A stretch of 64,000 bases of DNA, from positions 186,001-250,000 of the forward strand of contig JAFWYF010000001.1 of NCBI GenBank assembly GCA_017522785.1. Direction: 5' to 3'. This DNA comes from Bacteroidaceae bacterium (GTDB taxonomy: Bacteria > Bacteroidota > Bacteroidia > Bacteroidales > Bacteroidaceae). Made by a program: the position numbers and the translations under genes. Positions 48,122 through 58,755 of this stretch are shown in pieces (position 1 is the first letter of the stretch; each line of letters opens with the position of its first letter). The notes under the pieces are model-generated. The model did not search any database. It saw only the letters and a list, made by a program, of their open reading frames with translations, and had not been told where the DNA came from.

Positions 48122-49033
48122 ATGGAATTTATGATGCGAAAAAGATTAACAGGCATGGGTGTGGCTCTTATAACACCTTTTACAGATTCCGGTGAGGTGG
48201 ATTATGCAACACTCGAAAAACTTGTAGAGATGCACCTTGCTTGCGGAACAGATTTCCTTTGTGTGTTGGGTACAACAGCAGAAACTCCTACTTTAACAAA
48301 AGAGGAAAAACGTAATATACGAAAGTGCGTCATAAATAAAGTAGCTGGTCGCATTCCAATTCTTTTAGGAATGGGAGGAAATTCTACTCATGCTTTGGTA
48401 GATGAAATAAAAAGTGAAGACCTCACAGGTGTAGATGCTATACTGTCGGTAGTGCCTTATTACAACAAACCCAGTCAAGAGGGTATGTATAGACACTACA
48501 AAGCTGTAGCAGAGGCTACAGAGTTGCCAATATATCTCTACAATGTTCCCGGTCGTACCGGAGTTAATATGCTTCCCGAAACAGTAGCACGTTTAGCAAA
48601 CGACTGCAAAAATATTGTGGCAGTAAAGGAGGCTTCGGGAAATTTGGAGCAAATAAAGAAAATTATAGATATAACCCCAGAAGATTTCGATGTTCTGTCG
48701 GGCGATGACGGACTAATTTGCGATATAATTAAATTGGGCGGTGTAGGTGCCATTACCGTATTCGGAAATGCATATCCAAAAGAACTCACTCAAATGTTGC
48801 ATCTTTTGCAAGAGGGTAACTATGCCGAAGCAGATAAGTTGAATACTATGTTTGCCGATGTCTATCGTCTGCTATTTGCCGATGGAAATCCCGGTGGTGT
48901 AAAATCTTTAATGTCCTATCAAAAAAGAATTTCAAATAACTTGCGTTTGCCATTAGTGCCTGTTCGCTCCGAGGTGGCCGATGCAATGTTGGTCGCAATG
49001 AATAAGCTCGACCAAGATTTGGCTTCTTTATAA
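48122..49033 (+). CDS. dapA: 4-hydroxy-tetrahydrodipicolinate synthase
   Basis: 303-residue TIM-barrel enzyme that condenses pyruvate with aspartate semialdehyde on the way to lysine and diaminopimelate. Motifs: GMGVALITPFTDSGEVD, CVLGTTAETPTLT, YNVPGRTGVNM (active-site Tyr) and NIVAVKEASGNLEQ, with the Schiff-base lysine. Start options are 48122 or ATGs 9-12 bases downstream. A -7 box TATTTTTG lies at 48095-48102. The product feeds the cell wall, and the next genes follow closely (18-bp gap). Confidence 0.96.
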   Translation: MEFMMRKRLTGMGVALITPFTDSGEVDYATLEKLVEMHLACGTDFLCVLGTTAETPTLTKEEKRNIRKCVINKVAGRIPILLGMGGNSTHALVDEIKSEDLTGVDAILSVVPYYNKPSQEGMYRHYKAVAEATELPIYLYNVPGRTGVNMLPETVARLANDCKNIVAVKEASGNLEQIKKIIDITPEDFDVLSGDDGLICDIIKLGGVGAITVFGNAYPKELTQMLHLLQEGNYAEADKLNTMFADVYRLLFADGNPGGVKSLMSYQKRISNNLRLPLVPVRSEVADAMLVAMNKLDQDLASL

Positions 49034-49051
49034 CAGCTAATCCACATAACG

Positions 49052-50035
49052 ATGAAGCCGAAAGTCTTGATAACATACAACATCTTCGGTGAACTCTACC
49101 GCGAGATATTAAAAGATTTCGAGGTAACAATGCCTGTTTCAGGTGTCGATAGTTTTACATACGAAGAGGTACTTGCCGTAATAGGTGAGTACGATGCTTT
49201 GTTGTCTATGTGGAACTTCCCTGTAAATGAACAATTGCTCAAAGCCGGAAAACATCTTAAGATAGTTGCAAACTATGCGGTAGGATTCGATAATATAGAT
49301 GTTGCAACGGCTACTAAGCTGGGTATAACGGTGGCAAATACCCCCGATCCGGTTGTGGAACCAACAGCCGATATAGCAATGGGACTAATATTATCGCTCA
49401 TGCGTGGAATTCCCAATTTTGACAAACGCCAGCGCAAAGGAAATTATGTTAAGGGCATAATGAACAATTTAGGACATTCGCTAGAGGGCAAACTGCTTGG
49501 AATATATGGAATGGGACGCATAGGTAAGGCGCTAGCTCGTCGTGCTAAAGCGTCGGGTATGAATATAGCATACCACAATCGTCATAGATTATCATTGCAA
49601 GAGGAACAACAAATAGGTGCGGAGTATTTGTCGCTTGAGGAACTAATTTCTACAAGCGATGTTTTGTCGTTGAATGCCACATTGACAACAGAAACCCATC
49701 ATGTGATAAACGAACAGCGTTTGTCGATGATGAAGCCCGATGCTTATCTGATAAATACGGCACGTGGTCCTTTGGTCGATGAAAAGGCACTTGTTGTGGC
49801 ACTACGAGAAAATAGAATTGCAGGTGCAGGGTTAGACGTGTATGAGTTCAACGACACAGTCAGTAGCGAATTGTTGCAACTCGAAAATACAGTTTTAACA
49901 CCACATGTGGGAACGCAAACTGTTGAGGGTCGTCGCGAAATGGCACGTTTTGCCTCTACAAACATACGTAATTTCTTTTTTGGAGGAAAAGTTGCGCGTG
50001 TTAATTCAACTAAAAGTGAGCAGTGCGATGAATAG
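49052..50035 (+). CDS. D-isomer specific 2-hydroxyacid dehydrogenase
   Basis: 327-residue NAD(P)-dependent dehydrogenase reducing 2-keto acids, of the glyoxylate/hydroxypyruvate reductase-like group. Substrate domain: IVANYAVGFDNIDVATATK, then TPDPVVEPTADIAMGLIL. Rossmann domain: LLGIYGMGRIGKALARRAKA, followed by YHNRHR, where the basic residues after strand 2 suggest NADPH preference. Catalytic Arg, Glu and His are in INTARGPLVDE, AGAGLDVYEF and TPHVGTQT. It is translationally coupled to the next gene by an 8-bp overlap. The physiological substrate is not clear. Confidence 0.9.
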   Translation: MKPKVLITYNIFGELYREILKDFEVTMPVSGVDSFTYEEVLAVIGEYDALLSMWNFPVNEQLLKAGKHLKIVANYAVGFDNIDVATATKLGITVANTPDPVVEPTADIAMGLILSLMRGIPNFDKRQRKGNYVKGIMNNLGHSLEGKLLGIYGMGRIGKALARRAKASGMNIAYHNRHRLSLQEEQQIGAEYLSLEELISTSDVLSLNATLTTETHHVINEQRLSMMKPDAYLINTARGPLVDEKALVVALRENRIAGAGLDVYEFNDTVSSELLQLENTVLTPHVGTQTVEGRREMARFASTNIRNFFFGGKVARVNSTKSEQCDE

Positions 50036-50792
50036 ATTAAAGCAGTTGTTAGACGAAAAAGTGTTGCAATATAATTGTAAGGAATTTATTGCAAACGACC
50101 CGGTGCAATTTCCACACTGTTTCACAGAACAGCGCGATGTGGAAATTGTTGCACTGCTGGCTTCGGTCATTGCATGGGGAAACAGAACCATGATTATTCG
50201 TTCCGGCAAAAAAATGTTTTTTGAAATCATGGATGGTAAGCCCTACGATTTTTTGATGGGTGGCAAATGGAACGAATTTGATGAAAAAAATAATATACAT
50301 CGAACGTTTTTTGTTCGCGATTTAATATATTTGTGTCGAGGACTTCAGATGCTATATTTGGAACACTCTACAATGGAGAAATTGTTTGTTAATGTAGATA
50401 CATGGAACGGAATAGCCCGTTTACGTGCGTTACTTGCTTCGGCAAATAACGATGTATCAACAAAACATATATCAAACCCTGTTGCCGATAAAGGTAAACC
50501 GGCATCGGCATGTAAGCGTTTGCACATGATGTTGCGTTGGCTGTGTCGAAAAGATGGTATAGTCGATTTGGGAATATGGAAAAATGTGTCTCCATCATCC
50601 TTAATGATACCACTTGATGTGCATGTGGCCCGAATAGGTAGGGAACTAGGTTTGATAACCCGCAAACAGAACGATAGAAAAACGGTAGAGGAACTTACTG
50701 CACATCTGCGTGAGTTTGCTCCCGACGACCCTGTTCGCTACGATTTTGCTCTTTTTGGAGTAGGTGTTAGCGGATTAAATTATGAATTATAA
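50028..50792 (+). CDS. TIGR02757 family protein
   Basis: 254-residue protein of the conserved Bacteroidetes family TIGR02757 (function unknown). Motifs: VQFPHCFTEQRDVEIVALLA, IAWGNRTMII, DFLMGGKWNEF, CKRLHMMLRWLCRKDGIVDL, IPLDVHVARIGRELGLI and DPVRYDFALFGVGVSG. The helical fold and late DVHVxR pattern recall helix-hairpin-helix DNA glycosylases, but no catalytic assignment is safe. ATG at 50028 (MNRLKQLLDEK) is used rather than an upstream in-frame ATG buried in the dehydrogenase gene. It overlaps the dehydrogenase stop by 8 bp and precedes maeB by 19 bp. Confidence 0.85.
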   Translation: MNRLKQLLDEKVLQYNCKEFIANDPVQFPHCFTEQRDVEIVALLASVIAWGNRTMIIRSGKKMFFEIMDGKPYDFLMGGKWNEFDEKNNIHRTFFVRDLIYLCRGLQMLYLEHSTMEKLFVNVDTWNGIARLRALLASANNDVSTKHISNPVADKGKPASACKRLHMMLRWLCRKDGIVDLGIWKNVSPSSLMIPLDVHVARIGRELGLITRKQNDRKTVEELTAHLREFAPDDPVRYDFALFGVGVSGLNYEL

Positions 50793-50811
50793 ATAAAAAG
50801 TTTATAAGTAT

Positions 50812-53088
50812 ATGGCTAAAATTACAAAAGAAGATGCGTTGAATTATCACGCAGGGAAGCGCCCCGGAAAAATAGAGGTGGTTCCTACAAAACCATATTT
50901 TACTCAAACCGATTTGTCTCTCGCATACTCTCCCGGAGTTGCAGAGCCATGTTTGGAAATTCAGAAAGACCCTAAAAATGCATATAAATATACAGACAAA
51001 GGAAATCTCGTTGCCGTTATATCCAATGGAACAGCAGTATTGGGCCTTGGTAACATTGGTGCAATAAGTGGTAAACCTGTAATGGAGGGTAAAGGACTGC
51101 TTTTTAAAATTTATGCAGGAATAGATGTCTTTGATATCGAAGTCGACGAAAGCGACCCCGACAAGTTTGTTGAGGCAGTAAAAGCAATTTCTCCTACATT
51201 CGGTGGCATAAATCTGGAAGATATAAAAGCACCTGAATGTTTCGAGATAGAGCGTCGCCTAAAAGAGGAGTTGGATATTCCTGTTATGCACGACGACCAA
51301 CATGGCACAGCCATAATCTCCGGTGCCGGTCTGTTGAACGCACTCGAAGTGAATGGCAAAGATATTTCAAAAGTTAAGGTCGTGGTAAACGGTGCCGGTG
51401 CTGCAGCTATTTCGTGTGCCCGATTATACGTCGCTCTTGGTGTTAAAAAAGATAATGTACTAATGCTCGACAGCAAGGGTGTTTTGAGTAGTGATAGAAA
51501 AGATTTAACACCCGAAAAAATAGAATTTGTAACCGAACGTCGCGATGTACACACACTTGCCGAGGCTATAAAAGACGCCGATGTGTTCTTGGGTTTGTCA
51601 AAGGGTAAAATTCTTACAAAAGATATGGTACGCTCAATGGCAAAAGACCCCATTGTCTTTGCTTTAGCCAATCCGGAACCCGAGATTACATACGAAGAAG
51701 CTATGGATAGTCGCCCCGATGTACTCATGAGTACAGGACGTTCTGACTATCCCAACCAAATAAACAATGTAATAGGATTTCCCTATATTTTCCGCGGTGC
51801 GTTGGACACAGCTGCTACAGCCATAAACGAAGATATGAAGTTGGCTGCAGTTCATGCTATTGCCGATTTAGCAAAGAAACCGGTGCCAGAAATTGTGAAC
51901 AAAGTCTACAGTGTAAATAACCTTACTTTTGGGCGAGACTATTTTATACCAAAGCCTGTTGATCCACGACTCTTGGTCGATGTCTCAACAGCTGTAGCAA
52001 AAGCTGCAATAAAGAGTGGTGTAGCACGTAACGAAATTACCGATTGGGATGCATATAGAGAGCATCTACTCGAATTTATGGGACGTGAGTCTAAATTGAC
52101 TCAGCAAATATTCGATGTTGCACGCTCAAATCCCAAACGAGTGGTATTTGCCGAGGGTGTACATCCTTCTATGATGAAAGCGGCTGTGAGAGCAAAAGAA
52201 GAGGGGTTGTGTTATCCAATATTGCTAGGAAACGACGAACGTATAGAAAAACTTGCCAAGGAACTCGATTTGAGCCTCGATGGTATAGAAGTAGTTAATC
52301 TCAGACACGATAGTGAGGCTTCACGTCGCGAACGTTATGCACGTATATTAACAGACAAACGTCAGCGCGAAGGTTATACCTTTGAAGAGGCTAACGATAA
52401 GATGTTTGAGCGCAACTATTTTGGAATGATGATGGTAGAGACTGGTGATGCCGATGCGTTTGTAACAGGTCTGTATACCAAATATTCAAATACAATCAAG
52501 GTTGCCAAAGAGGTCATTGGTGTACAAGAGGGTTTCTCGCATTTTGGAACAATGCACATACTAAACTCAAAGAAAGGAACATACTTTGTTGCCGATACTT
52601 TGATAAACCGACACCCAAATACCGATACATTGGTAGATATAGCCCGATTGGCAGAAAAGGCTGTACATTTTTTTAACCACGAACCGGTTATGGCAATGGT
52701 TTCATACTCAAACTTTGGAACAGACAAAGGTGGAAGTGCCGGCAGTGTCCACGAGGCTGTTGCACGTCTGCATCGCGACTATCCTAGTTGGGCTGTCGAT
52801 GGCGAGATGCAGGTAAATGTTGCTATAAACACCGAACTGCGAGATACAAAGTATCCGTTTACCAAACTTAAAGGGAAAGATGTTAATACACTTATATTCC
52901 CTAGTCTTGGTGCTGCGAACTCATCATATAAAATGATACAGGCATTGAGTCCCGACACCGAAATTATTGGACCAATTCAGATAGGATTGAACAAACCTAT
53001 TCATTTTATAGACTTTGAAAGCTCTGTACAAGAGATATTGAATGTTACAGCAGTTGCAGTTATTGATGCTATGGTCAATAACAAGTAA
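50812..53088 (+). CDS. maeB: NADP-dependent malic enzyme with phosphotransacetylase-like domain
   Basis: 758-residue MaeB-type enzyme converting malate to pyruvate with CO2 release and NADPH formation. Malic domain about residues 1-430: [74 protein letters not shown]. The C-terminal ~330 residues are a phosphate acetyltransferase-like domain ([36 protein letters not shown]) that in MaeB proteins serves allosteric control by acetyl-CoA. The length matches the fused class. It supplies NADPH and pyruvate, next to dapA, which consumes pyruvate. Confidence 0.96.
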   Translation: MAKITKEDALNYHAGKRPGKIEVVPTKPYFTQTDLSLAYSPGVAEPCLEIQKDPKNAYKYTDKGNLVAVISNGTAVLGLGNIGAISGKPVMEGKGLLFKIYAGIDVFDIEVDESDPDKFVEAVKAISPTFGGINLEDIKAPECFEIERRLKEELDIPVMHDDQHGTAIISGAGLLNALEVNGKDISKVKVVVNGAGAAAISCARLYVALGVKKDNVLMLDSKGVLSSDRKDLTPEKIEFVTERRDVHTLAEAIKDADVFLGLSKGKILTKDMVRSMAKDPIVFALANPEPEITYEEAMDSRPDVLMSTGRSDYPNQINNVIGFPYIFRGALDTAATAINEDMKLAAVHAIADLAKKPVPEIVNKVYSVNNLTFGRDYFIPKPVDPRLLVDVSTAVAKAAIKSGVARNEITDWDAYREHLLEFMGRESKLTQQIFDVARSNPKRVVFAEGVHPSMMKAAVRAKEEGLCYPILLGNDERIEKLAKELDLSLDGIEVVNLRHDSEASRRERYARILTDKRQREGYTFEEANDKMFERNYFGMMMVETGDADAFVTGLYTKYSNTIKVAKEVIGVQEGFSHFGTMHILNSKKGTYFVADTLINRHPNTDTLVDIARLAEKAVHFFNHEPVMAMVSYSNFGTDKGGSAGSVHEAVARLHRDYPSWAVDGEMQVNVAINTELRDTKYPFTKLKGKDVNTLIFPSLGAANSSYKMIQALSPDTEIIGPIQIGLNKPIHFIDFESSVQEILNVTAVAVIDAMVNNK

Positions 53089-53144
53089 ATTTCCAAAAAT
53101 GCTTAAAACACTTTTTTAATTTATAAACTAAAAACCTATTATTT

Positions 53145-55001
53145 ATGAAAAAATTATTACTTTTCTTCTTTTGCTTGGTAGCATTTACCATTGCCAAGGC
53201 TGATGAGGCTGTGTTTACATTTACAGAGCCTACAGGATTAACACCTTCTGTTACACCGGCGGAAAAAGATGGTGTTTCAATTAATGATGTTGAGTTTACA
53301 TCGGGTGAAGCAACATTTGTTGCAACTAAAGGTTCTACTACAGATGCAAGAATTTGGACAGGTACAAAAGGGTACGATTTACGTGTCTACACAGGTGGAA
53401 CAATGACAGTTTCTGTTCCCGAAGGCTATTTTATCACAACTATCAATTTTACCGGTGGTAAGATTAAGACTTTTGCACCAGCAGAGGGTACATACGCAAG
53501 TGGTGAATGGAGTGGAAAATCAAGCAGTGTATTGTTTAATGTAACAGGAACACTTAATATAAACACTATCACTGTTACATATATTTCAGAAGAGGCTGCA
53601 GCAAAAACAGTAGCAGTTCCCGTAATTGCTCCTGAATCGGGTGATATAACTGCAGAGACAGAAATCTCAATCTCTTGCGAAACAGAAGGTGCAACAATCT
53701 ACTATACTACTGATGGAACAGAGCCTTCTAAAGAATCATCTGTTTACAATGCACCCTTTACTGTATCAGGCGATGCCATTGTAAAAGCTTTTGCTGTGTT
53801 GGATGGCTTTACAGATAGCGAAGTTGCTGTAGCAGAATATGAAATTCCTGTATTAGCTAAATATGGATACGTAAAGAGCATTACTTCGGGCAAAACATAC
53901 CTGCTTTATAACGATGGCAGAGCAATCAATGGAGTGCTTAACAGTGGTGCTTATGGCTATATGCAAACAGATGAGGTAGCAGAGGAAGAGGGTTATATCA
54001 ATGCCGATGTAGATTGTGCTCTTACATTTACAGCAGTTGAAGGTGGTTATACAATCCAAAATGCGGCCGGTGAGTATCTCTATCAAAAGGGTACATATGA
54101 TAACTTTAGCAAATCTACAGATGCAAATGTCGAAGGTGCTGTTTGGACTGTTGAACTACAAGATAATGGTGCATTCAAAATTACAAATGTTCTGAAAGAG
54201 AAATATATTCAATTTGAGTCTTCATACAAGAACTATGGTTCATATGCTACTGCAAAAGGATTGTTGCCCTATCTTTACGAGGCCGGTGCAACATCGGCAG
54301 ATGTACCTGTTGAGGAGTTAGATGTTGCTGAAAATATTTTATCTTTCTATGAATTGACAGAGGGTGGTGCAAAGGCAATCATAGGTTTCGACCTAACAGT
54401 AATAGCTGTTGCAGGTTCTAATGTATTTGTTACCGATGGTACTAATTTCAGTTGCTTGTATGCAAACAATCACAACCTGAAAGCACAAGATGTTGTAAAG
54501 AGTGGATGGACAGCAACATATGGTAATTATAAAGGTTTACACGAGTTGTGCCCTGTAGATGTTGCAGAACTCACTACAACAGGTGCTGTTGCAACACTTC
54601 CCGAACCACGCGATGTTAAGGCTGCTGACCTCGTTACAGAACTACAATCTGTATATGTACGTATTGTAGATGTTGAGGTTGAGCCTCTTGCAACAGGTAA
54701 CTTTACCGGTAAGGATGTAGATGGTGGCGATATTAAGTTCTATAATAAATTCTCTCTTGAGCTTCCCGAAACAGGTCTTGCAAAATATGATATTTTGGGT
54801 GTTGTTAACGTGTACGGCGAAGATATACAAGTGTATCCTCTTTCATATACATGCAAATCGGAAACAGCTATCGAAGGCGTAGAGGATGAGACAGTTTCTG
54901 CTGAGTACTACAACTTGTTGGGAGTAAAAGTAAGCAATCTCGAGAGTGGTGTATACTTGAAGAAACATGGCGATAAAGTAGTTAAGGTATATGTTAAGTA
55001 A
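53145..55001 (+). CDS. Secreted protein with chitobiase-like domain and T9SS-like tail
   Basis: 618-residue exported protein. A signal peptide (MKKLLLFFFCLVAFTIAKA) is followed by a beta-rich N-terminal domain (about 20-150). A CHB_HEX_C_1-type repeat sits at about 160-235 (PVIAPESGDITAETEISISC, GATIYYTTDGTEPSKES). A RICIN- or lectin-like beta region is at about 240-390 (SGKTYLLYNDGRAINGVL, YTIQNAAGEYLYQKGTY). An OB-like region follows. The last ~30 residues (YYNLLGVKVSNLESGVYLKK ... KVVKVYVK) look like a Bacteroidales type A sorting domain for the type IX secretion system. No enzyme active site is visible; a surface carbohydrate-binding or adhesion role is likely. No T9SS genes lie in the window. 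Confidence 0.8.
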   Translation: MKKLLLFFFCLVAFTIAKADEAVFTFTEPTGLTPSVTPAEKDGVSINDVEFTSGEATFVATKGSTTDARIWTGTKGYDLRVYTGGTMTVSVPEGYFITTINFTGGKIKTFAPAEGTYASGEWSGKSSSVLFNVTGTLNINTITVTYISEEAAAKTVAVPVIAPESGDITAETEISISCETEGATIYYTTDGTEPSKESSVYNAPFTVSGDAIVKAFAVLDGFTDSEVAVAEYEIPVLAKYGYVKSITSGKTYLLYNDGRAINGVLNSGAYGYMQTDEVAEEEGYINADVDCALTFTAVEGGYTIQNAAGEYLYQKGTYDNFSKSTDANVEGAVWTVELQDNGAFKITNVLKEKYIQFESSYKNYGSYATAKGLLPYLYEAGATSADVPVEELDVAENILSFYELTEGGAKAIIGFDLTVIAVAGSNVFVTDGTNFSCLYANNHNLKAQDVVKSGWTATYGNYKGLHELCPVDVAELTTTGAVATLPEPRDVKAADLVTELQSVYVRIVDVEVEPLATGNFTGKDVDGGDIKFYNKFSLELPETGLAKYDILGVVNVYGEDIQVYPLSYTCKSETAIEGVEDETVSAEYYNLLGVKVSNLESGVYLKKHGDKVVKVYVK

Positions 55002-55021
55002 ACATTAACTATATAAACCAT

Positions 55022-55058
55022 AAAAAAAATCACACAAATTTATTTGTGTGATTTTTTT
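55022..55058. terminator. Bidirectional terminator
   Basis: A 16-bp perfect A/T-flanked stem (TCACACAAA / TTTGTGTGA core) with a 4-nt loop and poly-A/poly-T ends, between the convergent secreted-protein and TPR genes. It can act on both strands. Confidence 0.9.
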
Positions 55059-55074
55059 TATGCTCTCCTTCTCT

Positions 55075-57267
55075 TTATCCTATTATATCGCAGAGTAGGG
55101 TTATATCTTCTTCGTTTATGCCACGTGATATAAGAGCCTCTCTGTCATTTAGTATTTGAGGTATAATCCCCTTGTTGCCACTCATCTCCTTAGCTTTTCT
55201 GTATAGTAAAATTGCTTGTGAGATGTTGTTGTTTACAAACTGTACATGTGCCGCATTTAGAAAATCGTCGCTAACAGTTTTTGTGGAATTTAGGATTTTC
55301 TCATAATATCGTTCTGCCTGTTCGTCTTTGCCAACAAGGAATGAACACCATGCTATTGCGCGCCACGCTTTTAACGATTGAGGGCTTGCAAATTCAACTT
55401 TAAAGAAACGCGCAAAAGCTTCGTCGTATCGCTTTTTTATTGTATAACATTCACCTATTTGCATTAAAAGTGTATTGTTCTCGGGAGCAAGCTTTTCGGC
55501 TGTTTCGTAGTAGTGTAATGCGCTACTCAACTCTCCCAGCAAACGATAACATTGTGCTATGTGACGAATAGTCCACAATGTGTCTGGCTTTATAATGTCT
55601 GCTTTTGTGTAGTAATCAATAGCTTTTCTATATTCTCCCTGCTTCTGAAGAGAATATCCCATCTTTTGATAGAAAAGTGCATCGCACTCTTCTGCACTGC
55701 AACGTGTTTCGCATTTTACTCCAACGTTGTATGCTTCGCTGTAATACTCTTTTTCTATCAGGTAGTTGAATATATGCGCCAATGTTTTGCTCTCGTCTAC
55801 AAGAAACGATATGGATGAACTCTCTACAATATTAAGAGGTAGAGTAAAGGGGTCTATGAAATCTTTGCGAAAATCCGATATCTTAAAGAAACGATATAGG
55901 TCTTGTATGTATTGGTTGCTCTGTTGCTCTGCAATTTTTTCTTTTGGAACAACAGTGTTGCTGTCTATTGCTTCGGGGTCGTTCCCTTCGGTTATCTGTT
56001 GCATAAGCATATCGCGCTGTTCTTGTGGAACCTGTTTGAATGTAAAGCAAAACGAGTATTTATCACTGTTGCAAAATACACGCGATGCACATATAGCGCC
56101 TAATATGCTCTTGTTGCTTCCACTGTTACGTGGCATTATTTCTGCAATTTGAGGTATGTTGGTGTCAAAAGGACGCACCCAGTTGCATATCTCCGAGAAG
56201 AACGGGAAACGTTTTAGTTGTGAGAAGGTGCTCATATATACGTCGGCACCTTCAATTTGCCATTTGGTCATCTCCTCGAGTTTGTCCTTTATCTTATCTT
56301 TTTCTATCCACTCTTTCCATTCGGGGTTTTGGTCATTTTCCTCCAGCTCTTTAATAATGTCCATGCCCATTTTGGCATCTCCCAAGCCGGGGTTTTTCAT
56401 CATAGCGGGGATAATCTCCTCTCGCATCTTTCGGTCTATCTTCTGCGTTTCTCTGCACCGTAATAACTGAATTTGAGTTGTTGCTATGCGTCTTGTAATT
56501 GTACCATCTTCTTTCAGTGTTTGCAGAGCCGACACAATCTCGGGATAAAATTTAATTCTGTTTTCATGTACTAATATGGCAATCAGCACTCCGGTGAGTG
56601 AACGTATTGCAATTTCAGTCTCTTTGTGCTGAGCCAAACGACATAGTGTAATAACTTTAATTGGTTCAAAACATTTTAGCAGTCCCAAGAAAATGGCACT
56701 TACAAGTGTAGCTCTGTCGTTTACGTCAATTTCGTCGTTGGTAAGCATCTCTAATACTCCTTCGCTCTCATTACGTCGCCAGCCACTGCTACACCAAATT
56801 CTGTAATATGCCTCTTGAAGTATTTTTTCGTGTTGTTCCTGTAGCTCTTTCTCGGTATGTTCTTTGTCCTTTAGTAAATTGGCAACAGCAATATTTGCCG
56901 CATTTTCGCTAAAACGTTTTTGCAGGTTCTCAATAGCTGTCTCATTTTTATATTTACGTTTGTATTGTGAATATACTGCAAACGATTTTTCTGCCATGCG
57001 CGATACGGCAATTTCGTCATTAAGTACAAAACATTTTCCAATAAGTTCTTTGTGTAGTTTATGACGCTCGGGGTCGTGCATCCCTTTTTCAAAGTACTCT
57101 AACAAATAACCATAAGAGGTGGATATCTCGCTGTAGCGTGAGCGTAATTCCCAATCGCTTAGTGATTCAATATCTTCACCAAGTGCTTCTATTGCTTTTT
57201 TTAGTTGTTGCGATTGCAATAGAATAGAAACTTTTCTTTGTATGTCGATTATTTGTTTCTCTTCCAT
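55075..57267 (-). CDS. Large tetratricopeptide repeat protein
   Basis: 730-residue soluble, mostly helical protein. TPR-like helix pairs are clearest at about residues 545-695 (YYQKMGYSLQKQGEYRKAIDYYTKADIIKP, YRLLGELSSALHYYETAEKL, YDEAFARFFKVEF, AWCSFLVGKDEQAERYYEKI). The N-terminal ~500 residues form a charged helical region found in Bacteroidales homologues but without a named domain to my knowledge. No signal peptide or membrane helix is seen, so it should be a cytosolic scaffold. It is a single gene between two strong terminators, and no partner is suggested by neighbours. Confidence 0.8.
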   Translation of the reverse strand: MEEKQIIDIQRKVSILLQSQQLKKAIEALGEDIESLSDWELRSRYSEISTSYGYLLEYFEKGMHDPERHKLHKELIGKCFVLNDEIAVSRMAEKSFAVYSQYKRKYKNETAIENLQKRFSENAANIAVANLLKDKEHTEKELQEQHEKILQEAYYRIWCSSGWRRNESEGVLEMLTNDEIDVNDRATLVSAIFLGLLKCFEPIKVITLCRLAQHKETEIAIRSLTGVLIAILVHENRIKFYPEIVSALQTLKEDGTITRRIATTQIQLLRCRETQKIDRKMREEIIPAMMKNPGLGDAKMGMDIIKELEENDQNPEWKEWIEKDKIKDKLEEMTKWQIEGADVYMSTFSQLKRFPFFSEICNWVRPFDTNIPQIAEIMPRNSGSNKSILGAICASRVFCNSDKYSFCFTFKQVPQEQRDMLMQQITEGNDPEAIDSNTVVPKEKIAEQQSNQYIQDLYRFFKISDFRKDFIDPFTLPLNIVESSSISFLVDESKTLAHIFNYLIEKEYYSEAYNVGVKCETRCSAEECDALFYQKMGYSLQKQGEYRKAIDYYTKADIIKPDTLWTIRHIAQCYRLLGELSSALHYYETAEKLAPENNTLLMQIGECYTIKKRYDEAFARFFKVEFASPQSLKAWRAIAWCSFLVGKDEQAERYYEKILNSTKTVSDDFLNAAHVQFVNNNISQAILLYRKAKEMSGNKGIIPQILNDREALISRGINEEDITLLCDIIG

Positions 57268-57339
57268 GATTTTTTATTATAGAACAAATTTGCTCCTTAA
57301 AATAAGTGTTTTATAAGATTATTTTTATAAATCTTAAAA

Positions 57340-57367
57340 GGGTTGCACCAAAATTTTGGTGCAACCC
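57340..57367 (-). terminator. Terminator of pgk
   Basis: A 28-bp perfect palindrome (GGGTTGCACCAAAA and its complement, 57340-57367), 24 bp after the pgk stop, with a T-rich minus-strand tail. Confidence 0.85.
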
Positions 57368-57391
57368 TCCATTTTATAAATTCAAATAGAA

Positions 57392-58642
57392 TTATTCGCC
57401 TTTGATTGCAGCAACACCGGGAAGCACCTTACCTTCGATAGCCTCGAGAAGAGCACCACCACCGGTTGAGATGTAAGATACCTGCTCTGCCATGCCGAAC
57501 TTGTTGATACATGCTACAGAGTCGCCACCACCAATGAGTGAGAATGCACCGTCTGCTGTTGCTTTAGCAATAGCCTCTGCGATAGCACGTGAGCCGGCTG
57601 TGAAGTTGTCGAACTCAAATACACCTGCGGGACCATTCCAAAGGATTGTTTTTGCACCCTCGATTGCGGCAGCAAACAATTTTCTGGTTTCGGGACCTGC
57701 ATCCAAACCTTCCCAACCTTCGGGAATTTCGCCAACAGGAACAACCTGTGTATTAGCATTGTTCGAGAAATCATCTGCAGCAACACAGTCTGTACCAAGA
57801 ACAAGGTTTACACCTTTTGCTTTAGCCTGCTCGATGATGTCAAGAGCCAACTGCAATTTGTCGTCCTCAACAATAGAGTTACCTACATGACCACCTTGTG
57901 CTTTTGCAAATGTGTATGTCATACCACCACAAAGAATAAGGTTGTCAACCTTGTCCATAAGGTTCTCGATGATACCAATTTTGGTAGAAACCTTTGAACC
58001 ACCCATGATAGCGGTGAAAGGACGTTTGATATCTTTCAAAATGTTGTCAACAGCCTGAACCTCTTTCTCCATCAAGTAACCGAGCATCTTGTTCTCCTCG
58101 TCAAAGTAGTCAGCGATAACAGCTGTTGATGCATGACGACGGTGAGCTGTTCCAAATGCGTCGTTGATGTAGCAATCGGCATAAGAAGCCAAAGTTTTAG
58201 AGAACTCTTTCTGAGACTCTTTCATAGCTTTCTTTGCATCTGCATATGCAGGGTCTTCTTTATCGATACCAACAGGCTTACCCTCTTCCTCGGGATAGAA
58301 ACGTAGGTTCTCGAGCAAAAGTACCTCACCTTGTTTTAGTGCTGCTGCAGCATCTGCTGCTTTTGCACAATCGGGAGCAAACTGAACGGGAACACCCAAT
58401 TTCTCCGATACAGCATCTACAATCTGGCTCAAAGAGTATTTTGCATTTACTTTTCCTTTGGGTTTACCCATATGCGACATGATGATGAGTGCACCGCCGT
58501 CTGCCAACACTTTTTTAAGTGTGGGAAGTGCACCACGAATACGTGTGTCGTCGGTAATTTTACCCTCTTCGTTCAAAGGTACGTTAAAGTCAACGCGAAC
58601 GATTGCTTTTTTACCATCAAATTTAAAATTGTCGATAGTCAT
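57392..58642 (-). CDS. pgk: Phosphoglycerate kinase
   Basis: 416-residue glycolytic enzyme making ATP from 1,3-bisphosphoglycerate. N-domain motifs: [49 protein letters not shown] and [21 protein letters not shown]-domain nucleotide site: [33 protein letters not shown] and the glycine-rich [16 protein letters not shown], with [15 protein letters not shown] at the end. The length is normal. Codon choice is strongly biased, as expected for a highly expressed gene. A -7 box lies about 70 bp upstream. Confidence 0.98.
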   Translation of the reverse strand: MTIDNFKFDGKKAIVRVDFNVPLNEEGKITDDTRIRGALPTLKKVLADGGALIIMSHMGKPKGKVNAKYSLSQIVDAVSEKLGVPVQFAPDCAKAADAAAALKQGEVLLLENLRFYPEEEGKPVGIDKEDPAYADAKKAMKESQKEFSKTLASYADCYINDAFGTAHRRHASTAVIADYFDEENKMLGYLMEKEVQAVDNILKDIKRPFTAIMGGSKVSTKIGIIENLMDKVDNLILCGGMTYTFAKAQGGHVGNSIVEDDKLQLALDIIEQAKAKGVNLVLGTDCVAADDFSNNANTQVVPVGEIPEGWEGLDAGPETRKLFAAAIEGAKTILWNGPAGVFEFDNFTAGSRAIAEAIAKATADGAFSLIGGGDSVACINKFGMAEQVSYISTGGGALLEAIEGKVLPGVAAIKGE

Positions 58643-58713
58643 GGTTTGAAATATTTAGTTAATGAATAAATTGTTTTCGGTATGTGAGTTTTAAAAATTT
58701 GGCACATGTTTTG

Positions 58714-58721
58714 CAAATGTA
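58714..58721 (-). promoter_or_regulatory. -7 box of pgk
   Basis: TACATTTG on the minus strand; the predicted start is near 58707, giving a leader of about 65 nt. The -33 region (58740s) is only weakly matched. Confidence 0.55.
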
Positions 58722-58755
58722 ATATTTAAAAATAAGAAATCCACGAATGAGCGAT

